Shown: positions 62,740 to 64,000 of the stretch, one piece after another | How positions within the stretch are numbered: the stretch's first letter is position 1 | Layout: every line of letters starts with the position of its first letter | Source: Clostridia bacterium | Lineage (GTDB): Bacteria > Bacillota > Clostridia > Lachnospirales > Lachnospiraceae | Direction: 5' to 3' | Length of the DNA stretch: 64,000 bases | NCBI GenBank assembly: GCA_910576325.1 | Contig: CAJTIM010000017.1 | Coordinates: forward strand, 34,724 to 98,723 | Notes under the pieces: model-generated | What the model was told of the DNA's origin: nothing | The model's input: only the letters and a program-made list of their open reading frames with translations | Databases searched by the model: none | Made by a program: the position numbers and the translations under genes

Positions 62740-63849
62740 ATGGAAGAAAAAAATCATCAAGAAAATACAGGATATGAAGGTTCAGAAACATTAGAGGTAA
62801 ATCCAGACATGGAGAGTTCTGCGAAGAATAATCTGAAAAATCTGAATTCCCCGAATGAAGAAATATTGCAGGATTTAAAAGAACTCTTTCAGGAACAAGA
62901 ATGTCAGAATCTTAACATTGTAATTGCTAATACAATTCAGGACAGTAGTTTTTTTCAGAATCAAAATAATCAAGAGATGAAGCATCCCAAGGACGAAAAA
63001 AACTATTGTTTAACTCAGGAAAAAGATTTTCTGTTGTTTATGCATGATAAAAAGAATAGTTGTTTAAAGCTATATCTTTTAATGCTGCTTGGTGTTCGAG
63101 TCATTGAAACCAATAAACTAAATTATTATACAGAGCAGTTAAAACTATGTATAGGGTGGAATGAAGAAGATCCCATGGAAGACACGGACTTACCATCTTC
63201 CAAAGTATGCCATATGCTTGGAGTGGAACAGTTCGAAATAGAAAAACGTACGCAAGCCGGAATGATGGCATTGGAAGCAATCGGATATACAGAAGAAAAT
63301 ATCCGGATACTCCGAAAAATCTTCTGGAAAAATTATGTCAATTTAAGAGAGCCTCTAATTCAGTGGTTGACGAAGGTAAATGATGGAAATCAATATCCGG
63401 GGGCAGTTTTAGCAGGTATGGGACTGGCGGATTTTGCTCAGTTAGATTTTGCCTTTATATATGACAGGCTGATAGTCTGGGAAAAGAAGATGCACTCAGA
63501 AGCACAAATCAGCTGCATAACAAGAATCATGAAAAATGCATGGATGACAGAGCACTACCGTGATAACATCTCTCATTTACTTCAACATTGGCTGGAGCAA
63601 AACAAATCACTGGGATGGCTTGTTTCTTTAACTTGCTATGTCTCAGATTCTGCCATGGTGGACGCTGGCAAGTTGCAAAAATGTCTGAAAAATAAAATTG
63701 AAATCTTTTCTTTAGAACAGAAATGGGCAGGATTTTTGATTTTAAAGGCACATCAAAGTCCGGTATTATGTAATATTTTATATAATGCTCTGGCAGAATT
63801 ATATACAAACGCGGAAAGTAAAGTGGAAAAGGAATCTTTCCGAAGTTAG
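62740..63849 (+). CDS. Uncharacterised helical protein with an N-terminal motif shared with its neighbour
   Basis: 369 aa, ATG 62740 after AGGATAGG. Residues 1-58 are polar and acidic, probably disordered. Residues 59-72 read NIVIANTIQDSSFF, nine of 14 identical to the C-terminal motif of the preceding protein. Residues about 90-360 are rich in amphipathic helices, resembling HEAT/ARM-type repeats (ITRIMKNAWMTEHYRDNISH). No P-loop or NTPase motif is seen. The stop (63847-63849) overlaps the end of an ISL3 transposase fragment on the other strand, so the natural C-terminus may be lost. No named family recognised. Confidence 0.72.
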   Translation: MEEKNHQENTGYEGSETLEVNPDMESSAKNNLKNLNSPNEEILQDLKELFQEQECQNLNIVIANTIQDSSFFQNQNNQEMKHPKDEKNYCLTQEKDFLLFMHDKKNSCLKLYLLMLLGVRVIETNKLNYYTEQLKLCIGWNEEDPMEDTDLPSSKVCHMLGVEQFEIEKRTQAGMMALEAIGYTEENIRILRKIFWKNYVNLREPLIQWLTKVNDGNQYPGAVLAGMGLADFAQLDFAFIYDRLIVWEKKMHSEAQISCITRIMKNAWMTEHYRDNISHLLQHWLEQNKSLGWLVSLTCYVSDSAMVDAGKLQKCLKNKIEIFSLEQKWAGFLILKAHQSPVLCNILYNALAELYTNAESKVEKESFRS

Positions 63850-64000
63850 TTGATTTTGCGTTTTAACTCAAGCCGCAACAGTTTCCCTTTCAGCAACTCA
63901 AAACTGTTGCGGCCATACATGATCCTTTTGACAACTTTCAGCTTGTTCACGCTTCCTTCTGCCAGTCCATTATTGTAATCAAGACGAATGGCGTTTTTTA
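63846..64000 (-). mobile_element. ISL3-like transposase, C-terminal fragment (continues beyond window)
   Basis: Reading leftward from the right edge gives about 50 codons ending with TAA at 63848-63846: NGLAEGSVNKLKVVKRIMYG, then RNSFELLKGKLLRLELKRK. The NGL(A/V)EG..NK(L/I)K..KR.MYGR segment is the conserved end of ISL3-family transposases. Whether the rest is intact lies outside the window. No terminal inverted repeat was recognised on the left; the fragment abuts the helical-protein gene. Confidence 0.82.

Overview
The window is almost entirely a cell-surface glycan biosynthesis region from a Firmicute, most likely a Clostridia/Lachnospiraceae-type gut bacterium. This is inferred from strong AGGAGG-type ribosome sites, tightly overlapping operons, an LCP-family ligase, LTA-synthase, CotH and LicD genes, and sigma-A-like promoters. 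About 50 genes lie in alternating strand blocks. The left half has moderate GC; roughly 46-63 kb is visibly AT-richer, suggesting a modular locus with exchanged segments. No tRNA, rRNA or CRISPR array was seen.

Layout. (1) 1-13011, minus: LtaS-like phosphoglycerol transferase, Ig-like/GDPD protein, GtrA, two tandem CotH-like kinases, a VTC-type polyphosphate polymerase-domain protein, DUF4956, two GT2s, a polyprenyl-P sugar-1-P transferase and a partial LCP ligase. (2) 13171-14154, plus: polyprenyl-P GT2. (3) 14119-31983, minus: rfbB-rfbA-rfbC, a coiled-coil membrane protein, ABC exporter (permease and ATPase), double-domain GT2, DUF6020, GT2, two paralogous GT-C-like proteins, RffA aminotransferase, another GT-C-like protein, ATP-grasp enzyme and two SMR-type small transporters. 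(4) 32245-36592, plus: GT-C-like, GT2-GtrA fusion, GT-C-like. (5) 36576-46198, minus: two tandem Wzy-like proteins, GT-C-like proteins, a third CotH protein and a PTPS-related membrane protein. (6) 46346-47767, plus: second initiating sugar-1-P transferase. (7) 47795-53965, minus: GT4s, Wzx flippase, WecG/TagA GT, acyltransferase. (8) 54093-58953, plus: LicD, Wzy, GT2, acyltransferase, GT4. (9) 59402-62018, minus: LicC-like enzyme and a winged-helix/LicC/LicA fusion (phosphocholine activation). (10) 62202-63849, plus: a possible two-gene signalling or immunity pair, followed by an ISL3 transposase fragment at the right edge.

How it fits together. Two initiating transferases, an ABC exporter and a Wzx/Wzy pathway suggest at least two glycans are made. 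LCP and LtaS-like enzymes would attach or extend them, GT-C enzymes fed by polyprenyl-P sugars would decorate them outside the cell, and LicA/LicC/LicD would add phosphocholine. Divergent blocks are driven by face-to-face sigma-A promoters. Two of these intergenic regions have overlapping -35 boxes; one is perfectly symmetric.

The most unusual item is at the right end. A small TIR/SEFIR-like protein ends in a 14-residue motif (pattern NIVxAxxIQxSxFF) that recurs near the N-terminus of the adjacent helical protein. This is the architecture expected of a bacterial amyloid-signalling effector/partner pair, but no known motif family could be checked here.
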